This document shows positions 17,039 through 25,817 of a stretch of 64,000 nucleotides of DNA, in pieces (position 1 is the first letter of the stretch; every line of letters begins with the position of its first letter). Source of the stretch: Pseudomonas putida (lineage in GTDB: Bacteria; Pseudomonadota; Gammaproteobacteria; Pseudomonadales; Pseudomonadaceae). The position numbers and the translations under genes were made by a program. Where the stretch lies: assembly GCF_030159595.1 (NCBI RefSeq), contig NZ_BSKJ01000004.1, positions 1 to 64,000 of the forward strand. Direction: 5' to 3'. The notes under the pieces were generated by a model that did not search any database, was not told the DNA's origin, and saw only the letters and a program-made list of their open reading frames with translations.

Positions 17039-18321
17039 TCGGCGCGCTTCTGCTTCAGCAGCTGTACGGCGCGATCGGCACGTACGTCGTGGTTTTCCAC
17101 CAACTGCCGGGCCACCCAGTCCACTTCATCACCCCGGGCGCCCGCCACCACGGCGATATTGCGCGCGTGCAAGGCCATGTGGCCGCGCTGGATGCCTTCG
17201 GTGGCCAGGGCGCGCATGGCCCCGAGGTTTTGCGCCAGGCCCACGGCCACGGCAATCTCCGCCAGGTCCTGGGCAGTCTTAACCCTGAGGATGCGCAGCG
17301 ACAGTTGCGCCAGCGGGTGGGTTTTGGTGGCACCGCCGACCAGACCTACGGGCATCGGCATTTCCAGGGTACCGACCAGATGGCCGTTGTTGTCCTTTTC
17401 CCAGGTGGTCAGCGAGCCGTAGTGACCACTGCGGCAGGCAAACGCATGGGCGCCGGCCTCCACTGCACGCCAGTCGTTGCCAGTGGCGACGATCAGTGGG
17501 TCGATCCCGTTCATGATGCCCTTGTTGTGGGTGGCCGCACGGTAGGGGTCGACCGCAGCGAAGGCGTAGGCGTCGAGGATGCCTTCGATCACCGACTCGC
17601 CGCTGAACTCAGCGGTTTTCAACTGCTCCGGGGTGATCCGCACCTGGGCGCGAGCCAGGCGCAGGTCGGCCAGGTTGGACAGAATGCGCAGGCGTACCTG
17701 GCCCCCGGTGATCGCTTCCATCAGTGGCGCCACGGCCTCGGCCATGGTGTTGACGGTATTGGCGCCCATGGCATCACGCACATCGACGATCAGGTGCGCC
17801 ACCAGCATCGGGCCGCGCGGGGTATCGGCGAAAGTGTGCACTTCGATATCGCGGCAGCCGCCGCCGAGGCTGTTGAGCAATTGGTCCTTGCGATTGGCCA
17901 GTTCAATAATTTCGTCCTTGCGCCGTAGCAGGCTCAGGCGTGCATTGAGCGGGTCCTGTATGCCGACGATCTGCACCTGGGCACGCATCAGTGGGGCGCT
18001 GCTGGAGGTGGTGAAGCCGCCGTTGGCACGGGCCAACTTGGCCATGTACGAAGCGGCGGCGACGATCGAGGGCTCTTCCACCACCAGCGGCACCAGCACA
18101 TCACGGCCGTTGATCTGGAAGTTGCTGGCCACGGCATAGGGAAGTTCGAACGTGCCGATGACGTTTTCGATCATGCCATTGGCAATCTCCATCGGCAGGG
18201 CGCCGGCGTCGGCCAGCAAGTTGACGTCGTCGTGGCTCAGGCCGAGCAGTTGGCCGATATGATCCAGGCGCGCGGCGGGGGACAGGTTACGGAAAGCGGG
18301 CAGGCGGGAATCGAGGCTCAT
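17035..18321 (-). CDS. mvaA: class II HMG-CoA reductase, degradative
   Basis: This 428-residue class II HMG-CoA reductase is nearly collinear with the biochemically characterised enzyme of 'Pseudomonas mevalonii'. The catalytic residues fall at the classical positions: E83 (VEEPS), K267 (THNKGIMNG), D283 (TGNDW) and H381 (QRGHMALH). In organisms with this operon the enzyme oxidises mevalonate plus CoA to HMG-CoA using NAD+, allowing growth on mevalonate. It is the first gene of mvaA-mvaB-(two-TM)-tctA-oprD and is divergent from a MocR regulator. Confidence 0.95.
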   Translation of the reverse strand: MSLDSRLPAFRNLSPAARLDHIGQLLGLSHDDVNLLADAGALPMEIANGMIENVIGTFELPYAVASNFQINGRDVLVPLVVEEPSIVAAASYMAKLARANGGFTTSSSAPLMRAQVQIVGIQDPLNARLSLLRRKDEIIELANRKDQLLNSLGGGCRDIEVHTFADTPRGPMLVAHLIVDVRDAMGANTVNTMAEAVAPLMEAITGGQVRLRILSNLADLRLARAQVRITPEQLKTAEFSGESVIEGILDAYAFAAVDPYRAATHNKGIMNGIDPLIVATGNDWRAVEAGAHAFACRSGHYGSLTTWEKDNNGHLVGTLEMPMPVGLVGGATKTHPLAQLSLRILRVKTAQDLAEIAVAVGLAQNLGAMRALATEGIQRGHMALHARNIAVVAGARGDEVDWVARQLVENHDVRADRAVQLLKQKRAE

Positions 18322-18395
18322 GAAGGCTCCGTTGGCGTCATTGTTGTTGAGCGGCGGCTTGAGCGCGTCGCCGGCTTGGTGCTAAATGTGCAGCC

Positions 18396-18449
18396 ACTGT
18401 GCCCTTGGTTAAAGGTACAGTTTTGCCCAACAGTACCCAGACTGTACCC
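18396..18449. promoter_or_regulatory. putative MocR operator repeats between mvaA and the regulator
   Basis: Related nonamers lie in the divergent promoter: ACTGTGCCC (18396-18404), ACAGTACCC (18430-18438) and ACTGTACCC (18441-18449, one helical turn later), plus an inverted copy GGTACAGT (18414-18421). Direct plus inverted repeats are the usual operator layout for MocR-type regulators such as GabR and PdxR. Confidence 0.55.
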
Positions 18450-18471
18450 ATGACAGCACAGGAACCCGCCG

Positions 18472-19839
18472 ATGCCTCGTGTCACCCTTGCCCAGCAAGT
18501 CGCCGATGCGGTCGAGCAGCAGATCCGCACTGGCGTGCTGAAGATTGGCGATCGCCTGCCATCGTTACGCGAGTACATGCGTTTGCACGGGCACTCGAAG
18601 AATACGGTGATCACCGCGTATGAGATTCTCGCCTCCCAAGGGTTGGTGGAGGCGCGCCACGGGCAGGGCTTTTTCGTCGGCGCGCAGGTGCAGGCCGCCG
18701 AACTGGATGAAACACCGCCCTACACCCGGGCCATGGACACCATCTGGATGATGCGTCAGCAGTTCGTTCGCGAGCCTGGGCTGGCACCGCTGGGTGAAGG
18801 CTTTGCGCCAGTGTCCTGGCTGCAGGACATGCGCCTCGACAAGTTCACCCGGCAGGCAATGCGCAGCGGTGCCGGGAACCTGTTCCGCTATGGCAATCGC
18901 CTGGGCAACCCGGGGCTGCGCCAGAGCTTGGTGCGCAAACTGGCCAGCTATGCCATCAGTGCCACGCCTCGGCAAATCGTGACCACCCACGGCGCCAACC
19001 ACGCGCTGGACCTGATCATCCGCCGCTTCGTGGTGCCGGGCGATGCGGTGCTGGTGGAAAACCCGGGTTACTACCCGCTGTTCGGCAAGCTGCAACTGCA
19101 CGGCGCGCGGCTGCTGAGCGTTCCACGGCTGGCGGATGGCCCGGACATGGACGCGCTGGAGGCCCTGCTGCGGGTAGAACGGCCCCGGTTGTTCTTCATC
19201 CAGTCGGTGTGCCACAACCCCACCGGCTCCGATATCTCCCCGGCGAAGGCCCACCGCCTGCTGCAGCTGGCCGAGCGGCACGACGTGTTGCTGGTCGAAG
19301 ACGATGCACTCGCGGACTTCAAGCCCAGCTCCGCGCTCAAGGTGGCGGCACTCGACCAGCTGCGCCGTTCGCTGTACATCGGCAGTTTTTCAAAATCGGT
19401 GTCGGCGGCCTTGCGGGTGGGTTACATCGCAGGCAGCAAGGAGGTCATCGATGAGTTGGCTGACCTGCAGATGATGTTGCATACCAGTTGCTCTGAATTG
19501 TGTGAACGCACGGCGGATGTGATTCTCAGCGAAGGGCATTTCCTGCGGCACCTGATGCGCCTGCAGGACCGGGTGCGGGAGGCTACCGCCGGGGGGCTAC
19601 GCGTGCTGGACGAACTAGGCGCCGAGGTGTTCTGCCGGCCGGAACAAAGCCTGTACCTGTGGGCGCGTTTTCCGGGTATCGACGACACGGCCCTGCTGAC
19701 CCGCGAAGTGCAGGGCAGGGGGGTAATGCTGGCGCCGGGGGCGATCTTCCAGACCAACCAGAAGGCCGTGACGCCCTGGACCCGGTTGAATGTGGCCTAT
19801 TTGCAGGAACCGGTGTTTGCGCAGTGCATTCGCGGTTGA
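18472..19839 (+). CDS. MocR-type (GntR/aminotransferase) regulator of the mevalonate operon
   Basis: This 455-residue fusion regulator has an N-terminal GntR winged helix (LAQQVADAVEQQIRTGVLKI, then GDRLPSLREYMRLHGHSKNT; residues 5-70) and a C-terminal fold-type I aminotransferase domain. The PLP Lys lies in GSFSKSVSAALRVGYIAG and the conserved HNPTGSD loop is present. MocR proteins use PLP and a small ligand as effector. It is divergent from mvaA, so it probably controls mevalonate utilisation. How a PLP protein would sense a pathway compound without an amino group is unclear. Confidence 0.88.
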   Translation: MPRVTLAQQVADAVEQQIRTGVLKIGDRLPSLREYMRLHGHSKNTVITAYEILASQGLVEARHGQGFFVGAQVQAAELDETPPYTRAMDTIWMMRQQFVREPGLAPLGEGFAPVSWLQDMRLDKFTRQAMRSGAGNLFRYGNRLGNPGLRQSLVRKLASYAISATPRQIVTTHGANHALDLIIRRFVVPGDAVLVENPGYYPLFGKLQLHGARLLSVPRLADGPDMDALEALLRVERPRLFFIQSVCHNPTGSDISPAKAHRLLQLAERHDVLLVEDDALADFKPSSALKVAALDQLRRSLYIGSFSKSVSAALRVGYIAGSKEVIDELADLQMMLHTSCSELCERTADVILSEGHFLRHLMRLQDRVREATAGGLRVLDELGAEVFCRPEQSLYLWARFPGIDDTALLTREVQGRGVMLAPGAIFQTNQKAVTPWTRLNVAYLQEPVFAQCIRG

Positions 19840-19868
19840 GCCAGTGATGTGTCGCCCGTACCGGCCTC

Positions 19869-19950
19869 TTCGCGGGTAAACCCGCTCCCACAAGGATCGC
19901 ACCGTTTTCGAAACCTGCGCTGTACCTGTGGGAGCGGGTTTACCCGCGAA
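19869..19950. repeat. inverted pair of REP elements
   Basis: ttcgcgggtaaacccgctcccac at the left faces gtgggagcgggtttacccgcgaa at the right, about 36 bp apart. It lies between the converging MocR gene and dsdA. Confidence 0.93.
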
Positions 19951-19995
19951 AAGGCCAGTACAGGCAACCCATTCAGGGGCTTTGATAAGCGCAGC

Positions 19996-21333
19996 CTACA
20001 GGCTGCGGCCTTTCGCCAGATAAGCCGCAAACTCGGTTTCTGGAACCATGCTGCCGCCCGTTCCCCACACAAGGTGAGTGGCATTTTGCAGATGCGTTGG
20101 GGTAAAGCCCTGGCGAGCCAGATACTCGTCTGCCCGTAACACCCGTGCCATGCCAGGTACGCCAGCCAGTGCAGAAGGTTCCAGTTTGACCTTGTCCTGC
20201 TCATGGGCGATGACCATCAAGCGGTACAGTTCTTCGTCGGTCACGGTGTAGTAACCATCAATCAGCCGCTGCATGGCTTTGCCGACAAACCCGGATGGGC
20301 GCCCGACCGCCAGGCCGTCGGCGGCGGTGATGTTGTCGATGCCGAAGTCCTGCACACGGGTTTCATCGTGCAAGCTGGTGTACACCCCCAGCAGCATGCA
20401 CGGGGAGTGGGTGGGTTCGGCAAAGATGCAATGCACCGCATCGCCGAACACCAGCTTCAGCCCGAATGCAACACCGCCGGGGCCGCCCCCTACGCCGCAC
20501 GGCAGGTACACGAACAATGGATGATCAGCGTTCACCTGGATGCCGGCCTCGTCGAACTGCCGTGCCAGCCGTTCGGCTGCAACGGCATAGCCGAGGAACA
20601 GCTGCGGGGAGTTTTCATCGTCGACAAAATAACAGCTCGGGTCTGAAGCTGCCTGCTGGCGACCTTGCTCGACTGCCACGCTGTAATCGCAGGCGTGCTC
20701 TACCACCGTTACGCCGTTGGCGCGCAGCTTGTCCTTCTTCCATTGCCTGGCGTCAGACGACATGTGCACGCTCACCTGGAAGCCCAGCTTGGCACTCATG
20801 ATGCCAATCGACAGCCCCAGGTTACCGGTCGAACCCACGGCGATCTTGTACTGGCTGAAGAATGCCCTGGCGTGGTCGCTGGTCAGTTTGCTGTAGTCAT
20901 CCGTTGGTGTGATCAAGCCGGCCGCCAGCGCGAGGTCTTCGGCGTGCTTGAGCACTTCATGAATGCCGCCCCGGGCCTTGATGGACCCGGAGATAGGCAA
21001 GTCACTGTCCGCCTTGAGCCACAGGCTGCCCACGTTTTGCAGTGAGCCTTCCTCGATAAGCCGTTGGCGAAGCTGCGGCAGCCGGGTGATGTGCGACTCG
21101 ATCACCCCGCCGGCAGCTGCCGTTTCAGGGAACACAGTGGCGAGGTAGGGTGCGAAACGCTGTAATCGCGCGCTTGTCGCTTGCACGTCGTCAGCCGTCA
21201 GGCCTACGTCGTGCAGGGCTTCGGCAGCCTTGGCGATACCAGGGTTGAACCAGCTGGTTTCTTTCAGGGCAACCAGGTCGGCGATGATGGGGTGGCTTTG
21301 TTGCCAGGCTTCCAGGGTTTTTCCGTGAATCAT
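19996..21333 (-). CDS. dsdA: D-serine dehydratase
   Basis: This 445-residue PLP enzyme of the DsdA type has the PLP Lys in [10 protein letters not shown] (residues about 113-122), the phosphate-binding loop in [13 protein letters not shown] and [16 protein letters not shown] near residue 280. It converts D-serine to pyruvate and ammonia in the cytoplasm. The length equals the E. coli enzyme's. ATG at 21333 was chosen (GGTGA upstream; the frame is open ten codons further). No dsdC or dsdX accompanies it; it is flanked by REP elements and stands alone. Confidence 0.93.
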   Translation of the reverse strand: MIHGKTLEAWQQSHPIIADLVALKETSWFNPGIAKAAEALHDVGLTADDVQATSARLQRFAPYLATVFPETAAAGGVIESHITRLPQLRQRLIEEGSLQNVGSLWLKADSDLPISGSIKARGGIHEVLKHAEDLALAAGLITPTDDYSKLTSDHARAFFSQYKIAVGSTGNLGLSIGIMSAKLGFQVSVHMSSDARQWKKDKLRANGVTVVEHACDYSVAVEQGRQQAASDPSCYFVDDENSPQLFLGYAVAAERLARQFDEAGIQVNADHPLFVYLPCGVGGGPGGVAFGLKLVFGDAVHCIFAEPTHSPCMLLGVYTSLHDETRVQDFGIDNITAADGLAVGRPSGFVGKAMQRLIDGYYTVTDEELYRLMVIAHEQDKVKLEPSALAGVPGMARVLRADEYLARQGFTPTHLQNATHLVWGTGGSMVPETEFAAYLAKGRSL

Positions 21334-21451
21334 GGTTTCACCAGTAGCGCAGTATTCGCCCAATTAGAGCTCAGTGGCCGGTGAGACTCAAACGATGGCT
21401 CCTCACAGCATGCACAAGATCATCGCAGCCTTCAGGTTATGCGCAGTACTT

Positions 21452-21474
21452 GTGGGAGCGGGCTTGCCCGCGAA
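21452..21474 (+). repeat. single REP element
   Basis: gtgggagcgggcttgcccgcgaa, an unpaired copy of the P. putida-type palindromic repeat, lies between dsdA and the Anbu gene. Confidence 0.85.
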
Positions 21475-21516
21475 GAGGCCTGCACAGGCAGCAGATGTTT
21501 CGAGCCGTGTGTTCAT

Positions 21517-22239
21517 TCAGCCATAAGGCGGTGCAGGCAGCTCCGCCAACAACCGCTTCAACCCATCACTCCACTGCCTGCGAATCTGCTGATAATAGGC
21601 ATCCTCATTGGTGATGCGCTTGCGCGTCATGCTTTCGAGGCTGCCTTTGCGATACACCAGCAAGTCCAGCGGCATGCCCACCGACAGGTTGCTGCGGATG
21701 GTGGAATCGAACGAAATCAGGCCGCAACGCAACGCTTCATCCAGTGGCGTCTGGTACTGCAGGTTTCGGTCAAGAATAGGCCGCCCGTACTTGCTTTCGC
21801 CCAGTTGCAGGAACGGGGTGTCTGGCGTGGCCTGAAAGAAATTGCCTTGTGCGTAGACGTTGTAGATGGCCATGGGCGCACCGGCTATCTGGCCGCCGAC
21901 AATGAATGAACTGCTCAGGTCGATGTCGCCCGTAAGTTTGCTGCGGTCACGGCTGACCACTTCGCGCAGGGTGTCGGCGACCAGCACCGTTGCATCGTAG
22001 AGCGTGGCAACGTTCAGCAGGTGGGCGCCGCTGCCCTGGCTGCGTTGCTGCAGCAGGTTCACCACCGACTGCGAGGTTGCCAGGTTGCCGGCGGTCTGCA
22101 GCACGATCAGCCGTTCGCCCGGCACGCTGAACACGAACAGCTTGGCAAAGGTGGAGATCTGGTCGATGCCGGCGTTGGTGCGTGAATCGCTGATGAAGAC
22201 AAGCCCGTCCTCAAGGTGCATGGCGACACAGTAAGTCAT
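21517..22239 (-). CDS. Anbu-type proteasome-like peptidase (beta-subunit fold)
   Basis: The 240-residue product begins MTYCVAM with a potential N-terminal Thr nucleophile after Met removal, followed by GLVFISDSRTNAG and FAKLFVF, typical of the ancestral proteasome beta subunit (Anbu/BPH) family. Members self-assemble into ring or lock-washer oligomers in the cytoplasm. Genes for a transglutaminase-like protein, an alpha-E protein and a circularly permuted ATP-grasp enzyme lie upstream in the same orientation, which is the known genomic partner set of Anbu. ATG at 22239 has AAGGGAAA upstream. Confidence 0.88.
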   Translation of the reverse strand: MTYCVAMHLEDGLVFISDSRTNAGIDQISTFAKLFVFSVPGERLIVLQTAGNLATSQSVVNLLQQRSQGSGAHLLNVATLYDATVLVADTLREVVSRDRSKLTGDIDLSSSFIVGGQIAGAPMAIYNVYAQGNFFQATPDTPFLQLGESKYGRPILDRNLQYQTPLDEALRCGLISFDSTIRSNLSVGMPLDLLVYRKGSLESMTRKRITNEDAYYQQIRRQWSDGLKRLLAELPAPPYG

Positions 22240-22268
22240 GCGGTTTCCCTTGTATTGGGTATGGCGTG

Positions 22269-22294
22269 GTCTTGCCGCACCTGCGCGGCAAGAC
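22269..22294 (-). other. intercistronic 10-bp hairpin between the transglutaminase and Anbu genes
   Basis: gtcttgccgc and gcggcaagac form a perfect 10-bp stem with a six-base loop in the 73-bp gap. No T run follows on the minus strand, so it is more likely an mRNA-processing or stability element than a terminator. Confidence 0.5.
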
Positions 22295-22312
22295 CGGCGT
22301 GCAGCAAGCGTG

Positions 22313-23092
22313 TCACTGGCGGTGTACCTGGACGCTGGCCTGCATCGACTCGATACCGCCGCCGCGGCGCACGCCCCGTACCGGGCAGGCATCGAGGTAG
22401 TCCAGGCCAACCGCCAGCTTCAGGTGACGGTCTGGCCGCGTCAGGCGGTTAGTGATGTCGAAGCTGTACCAGGCGTCGTCGATCCAGGCTTCGGCCCAGG
22501 CATGGCTGGCCAGGTGCTGCTCGTCCTCGGTGCACAGGTAACCGGACACATAGCGTGCCGGCACCCCCAAGCTGCGTGCGCAGGCCAGGAAGGCGTGGGT
22601 GTGGTCCTGGCAGACCCCGGCGCCCCCACTGAATGCTTCGATCGCGGTGGTACCCACCGAAGTGGCCCCCGGGCTGTAGGGCATATGCTCGGCCAAGCCT
22701 TGCATCAGCCCTGTCAGTGCCGCCCGGTCGCGATGCTTGCCGCATTGCCGGGTGGCGAACGCCTTGAGCGTGTCATCGGCCTGGGTCAGGCGACTGACAC
22801 GCAGGAACGGCAGGGGGGACTGGCCCTCGATTTCCTGCTCGCAGTCCGGGTCTATCTCTACCTGCCCGCTGGCCGTCAGTGCAAGGTGGCCGTGGGGTTT
22901 GTCCAGGGTCAGCACATGCAGGATGTTGCCGTAGGGGTCGATCTGGCTCTTGACCTTGCAGGGCAGGCCCAGTTGCCATTCATTGATGCGTTGGCGTGCG
23001 CTGCTGCGCGGCGTCAGGCGCAGAAACTGGATGCTGTTGCTGACGTCGCTGGCGTAGCTGTAGGTGGTGTCGTGGCGAATGGACAGTTTCAT
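22313..23092 (-). CDS. transglutaminase-like cysteine peptidase of the Anbu cluster
   Basis: This 259-residue protein has an N-terminal bacterial transglutaminase-like beta domain (MKLSIRHDTTYSYASDVSNS) and a catalytic core with Cys in GGAGVCQDHTHAF, His in ASHAWAEAW and Asp in SFDITN, the papain-like triad of TGc domains. The family may cleave or form isopeptide bonds. Its start overlaps the alpha-E gene's stop by four bases, indicating coupling. It is proposed, with its neighbours, to take part in peptide tagging or processing linked to Anbu; no substrate is known. Confidence 0.88.
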   Translation of the reverse strand: MKLSIRHDTTYSYASDVSNSIQFLRLTPRSSARQRINEWQLGLPCKVKSQIDPYGNILHVLTLDKPHGHLALTASGQVEIDPDCEQEIEGQSPLPFLRVSRLTQADDTLKAFATRQCGKHRDRAALTGLMQGLAEHMPYSPGATSVGTTAIEAFSGGAGVCQDHTHAFLACARSLGVPARYVSGYLCTEDEQHLASHAWAEAWIDDAWYSFDITNRLTRPDRHLKLAVGLDYLDACPVRGVRRGGGIESMQASVQVHRQ

Positions 23093-24039
23093 ACAACCTC
23101 CAGGTAGGAGTGATGGACCGCCTGGCCCAGTTGGTTGACGCGGCCGATGAAGTCGCTCAGCCAGGGGTGTAATCCTGCGTCGAGGATTTCGTCGATAGCG
23201 GTGTAGCGCAGGCGCGCGTTGAGCTCGGCGGCCATGCGCTGGGCGGCGCGTCCGCTATTGCCCGGCAGACCGGCCAGGATCAGGTCCAGTTCTTCGATGC
23301 AGGCATGCAGCGAGCGTGGGACATCCACCCGCAACAGCAGCAGTTCGGACACCGGCCGCGCACTGGGGGCGGCGCGGTAGATCTCGTTGAAGGCTTCATA
23401 CGAGGTCAGCGCGCGCAGCAGGGCGCTCCACTGGTAATAACCACGGGCGGAATCGTCGCTGACCTCTTCGGAGGCTTCGCCGAACATTTCATAGCGCGCA
23501 TCGAGCAGGCGCAGGGTGTTGTCCGCCCGCTCCAGGAAGGTGCCCAGGCGGATGAAGCTGTAGGCATCGTTGCGCATGATGGTGCCAGAAGTCGCGCCCC
23601 GGAACAGGTGCGAGCGTTCCTTGACCCAGTCGCAGAACTGGCTGATGCCGTAGCGGCCGAGGCCATTGCTGGCGATATTGCGCATCTCGATCCAGGTGGC
23701 GTTGATGTTTTCCCACATGTCGGCGGTGATGCGGCCACGCACCGCATGGGCATTGGTCCGGGCGGCCTGCAGGCAGCAATAGATGCTGCTGGGGTTGGTC
23801 GCGTCGAGGGCGAAGAAGTGCAGCATGCGCTCGGTGTCGAGCTCGGTGTGCCGGCGGATGTAGTCGTCCAGCGTGCCGGATGCCAGCAGCGACATCGCCA
23901 GCTCGGCATGCCCATCGCTGCGCCCGGCCTGGGGCATCAATGACAGCGAATAGCTGACCTCAAGCATGCGCGCGAGGTTTTCTGCACGCTCCAGGTAGCG
24001 GGACATCCAGTACAGGTCGGAAGCGGTTCGCGAAAGCAT
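23089..24039 (-). CDS. alpha-E domain protein (DUF403)
   Basis: This 316-residue all-alpha protein starts LSRTASDLYWMSRYLERAEN, the diagnostic N-terminus of the alpha-E family; conserved SFIRLGTFLERADNTLRLLD is also present. There is no membrane segment or signal peptide. Alpha-E genes almost always sit between a circularly permuted ATP-grasp and a transglutaminase gene, as here, and are thought to act in peptide synthesis or ligation. It starts three bases before the end of the ATP-grasp gene region (gap of three bases) and overlaps the transglutaminase start. Confidence 0.88.
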   Translation of the reverse strand: MLSRTASDLYWMSRYLERAENLARMLEVSYSLSLMPQAGRSDGHAELAMSLLASGTLDDYIRRHTELDTERMLHFFALDATNPSSIYCCLQAARTNAHAVRGRITADMWENINATWIEMRNIASNGLGRYGISQFCDWVKERSHLFRGATSGTIMRNDAYSFIRLGTFLERADNTLRLLDARYEMFGEASEEVSDDSARGYYQWSALLRALTSYEAFNEIYRAAPSARPVSELLLLRVDVPRSLHACIEELDLILAGLPGNSGRAAQRMAAELNARLRYTAIDEILDAGLHPWLSDFIGRVNQLGQAVHHSYLEVV

Positions 24040-24042
24040 GGT

Positions 24043-25452
24043 TCAGTCCTCCACCACCCAGGTGTCCTTGGTACCGCCGCCTTGCGACGAGTTGACGACC
24101 AGCGAGCCTTCCTTCAGCGCCACGCGGGTCAGGCCACCTGGCACCAGGCGGGTTTCACTGCCCGAAAGCACGAACGGGCGCAGGTCGATGTGGCGTGGTG
24201 CGATGCCGCTGTCGACAAACGTCGGGCAGGTCGACAGGCACAGGGTGGGTTGCGCGATATAGGCGTGCGGGCGGGCTTTGATGCGCGCGCGGAAGTCTTC
24301 GATCTGGGCGCTGGTCGATGCCGGCCCTACCAACATGCCATAGCCGCCGGACCCCTGGGTTTCCTTGACCACCAGTTCGGGCAGGTGGGCCAGGACGTGG
24401 GACAGGTCCGCAGGCTTGCGGCACTGCCAGGTGGGCACGTTGTTCAGAATCGGCGCTTCGCCCAGGTAGTAGCGGATCATGTCGTCGACATAGGGGTAGA
24501 TCGACTTGTCGTCGGCCACTCCCGTGCCGACGGCGTTGGCCAGTACCACATTGCCGGCGCGGTACACCGAAATCAGCCCCGGTACGCCCAGCATCGAGTC
24601 CGGGTTGAATGACAGCGGGTCGAGGTAGTCGTCGTCGAGGCGTCGGTAGATCACGTCCACCTGCCGGGGGCCGGCGGTGGTGCGCATGTAGACATGCTCG
24701 TCACGCACGAACAGGTCTGCGCCCTCCACCAGCTCGATGCCCATCTCCCGGGCCAGGAAGGCGTGCTCGAAGTAGGCGCTGTTGAAACGGCCGGGGGTGA
24801 GCAGCACGGCAGTGGGGTTGTCCAGCGGGCTGGCGCTCTTGAGCGTGTCCAGCAGCAGGTTGGGGTAGTGGTCGATGGGCGCGATGCGCTGGGCGGCAAA
24901 CAGTTCAGGGAACAGGCGCATCATCATCTTGCGGTCTTCGAGCATGTAGCTGACGCCACTGGGGGTGCGCAGGTTGTCTTCCAGCACGAAATAGCTGCCA
25001 TCGCCGTCCCGCACCAGGTCGACACCGGCGATGTGGGCATACAGCCCACGGTGCAGGTCCAGGCCCTGCATGGCGATTTGGTAGCCCTCGTTGGCCAGCA
25101 CTTGTTCTGGCGGGATGATCCCGGCCTTGAGGATGCGCTGGTCGTGGTAGATGTCCTGCAGGAACAGGTTAAGGGCCTGCACCCGCTGGATACAGCCACG
25201 CTCGACCGTGCGCCACTCGCTGGCGCGGATGCTGCGCGGGATGATGTCGAAGGGGATCAGGCGCTCGGTGTCCTCTTTGTCGCCGTACAAGGTAAAGGTG
25301 ATGCCGGCACGGTGAAACAGCAGGTCCGCCTCACGTCGGCGCTGCTCCAGCAGCTCTAGCGGCGTGTTTGCCAGCCAGCGGGCAAACTCTTGGTAATGTG
25401 GGCGGCAACTGCCGTTTGTTTCGTACATTTCATTGAAAAAAGCCCGGGACAT
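24043..25452 (-). CDS. circularly permuted ATP-grasp type 2 protein
   Basis: This 469-residue protein has the permuted ATP-grasp arrangement. Diagnostic segments are RTVERGCIQRVQALNLFLQD, FVLEDNLRTPSGVSYMLEDR and LVVKETQGSGGYGMLVGP (nucleotide loop). Such enzymes probably form amide bonds using ATP. Two starts are possible; ATG at 25452, five bases after AAGGAG, was chosen over the GTG two codons upstream. It is the first gene of the four-gene cluster ending with the Anbu peptidase. Confidence 0.88.
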   Translation of the reverse strand: MSRAFFNEMYETNGSCRPHYQEFARWLANTPLELLEQRRREADLLFHRAGITFTLYGDKEDTERLIPFDIIPRSIRASEWRTVERGCIQRVQALNLFLQDIYHDQRILKAGIIPPEQVLANEGYQIAMQGLDLHRGLYAHIAGVDLVRDGDGSYFVLEDNLRTPSGVSYMLEDRKMMMRLFPELFAAQRIAPIDHYPNLLLDTLKSASPLDNPTAVLLTPGRFNSAYFEHAFLAREMGIELVEGADLFVRDEHVYMRTTAGPRQVDVIYRRLDDDYLDPLSFNPDSMLGVPGLISVYRAGNVVLANAVGTGVADDKSIYPYVDDMIRYYLGEAPILNNVPTWQCRKPADLSHVLAHLPELVVKETQGSGGYGMLVGPASTSAQIEDFRARIKARPHAYIAQPTLCLSTCPTFVDSGIAPRHIDLRPFVLSGSETRLVPGGLTRVALKEGSLVVNSSQGGGTKDTWVVED

Positions 25453-25817
25453 ACCCACTCCTTGCCGCCGTCGCCGGCAGCTTCATTGCGGTTCATCTGC
25501 GTTTTTCAGGGTGCTGCCTTGCTGGGGGCGGTGGGTGCCGTGTCTCGCGTGAGCCTCGGTTGCGATGGATTGCCTGTGCGTTGAGCACAAACAGCCTTTG
25601 CAATGAAGGTGCCTAAAGCCCTTTGTTGTTTGGAAAAAGAGGGGAATAGGCGGCGAAACACTGATATTTCGCTGCTTGCCAGCGACATTGCAGGGCGGTG
25701 TTTGCTTTAACCGCGATTGAACAGCGCTCGGCTGCAGCCAGGCGTGCATCAAAAAAGGGCGCTTTGAATCCGATTACAGGTTTTGACCCGAGTTGGGGCG
25801 TGGCGTCAGGCCCAGCC
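25453..25817. other. intergenic region, no gene seen
   Basis: These 365 bp lie between the ATP-grasp gene start and the end of metR. They are locally AT-richer (around 25590-25760) and must hold the promoter of the Anbu cluster, but no coding frame with a credible start, no REP element and no clear terminator was found. Confidence 0.5.

Noticed and set aside
23089..24039. Possible kinase or oxidoreductase role for the alpha-E protein
   Set aside because: No nucleotide-binding or redox motif is visible. The all-helical DUF403 pattern and cluster context explain it better.
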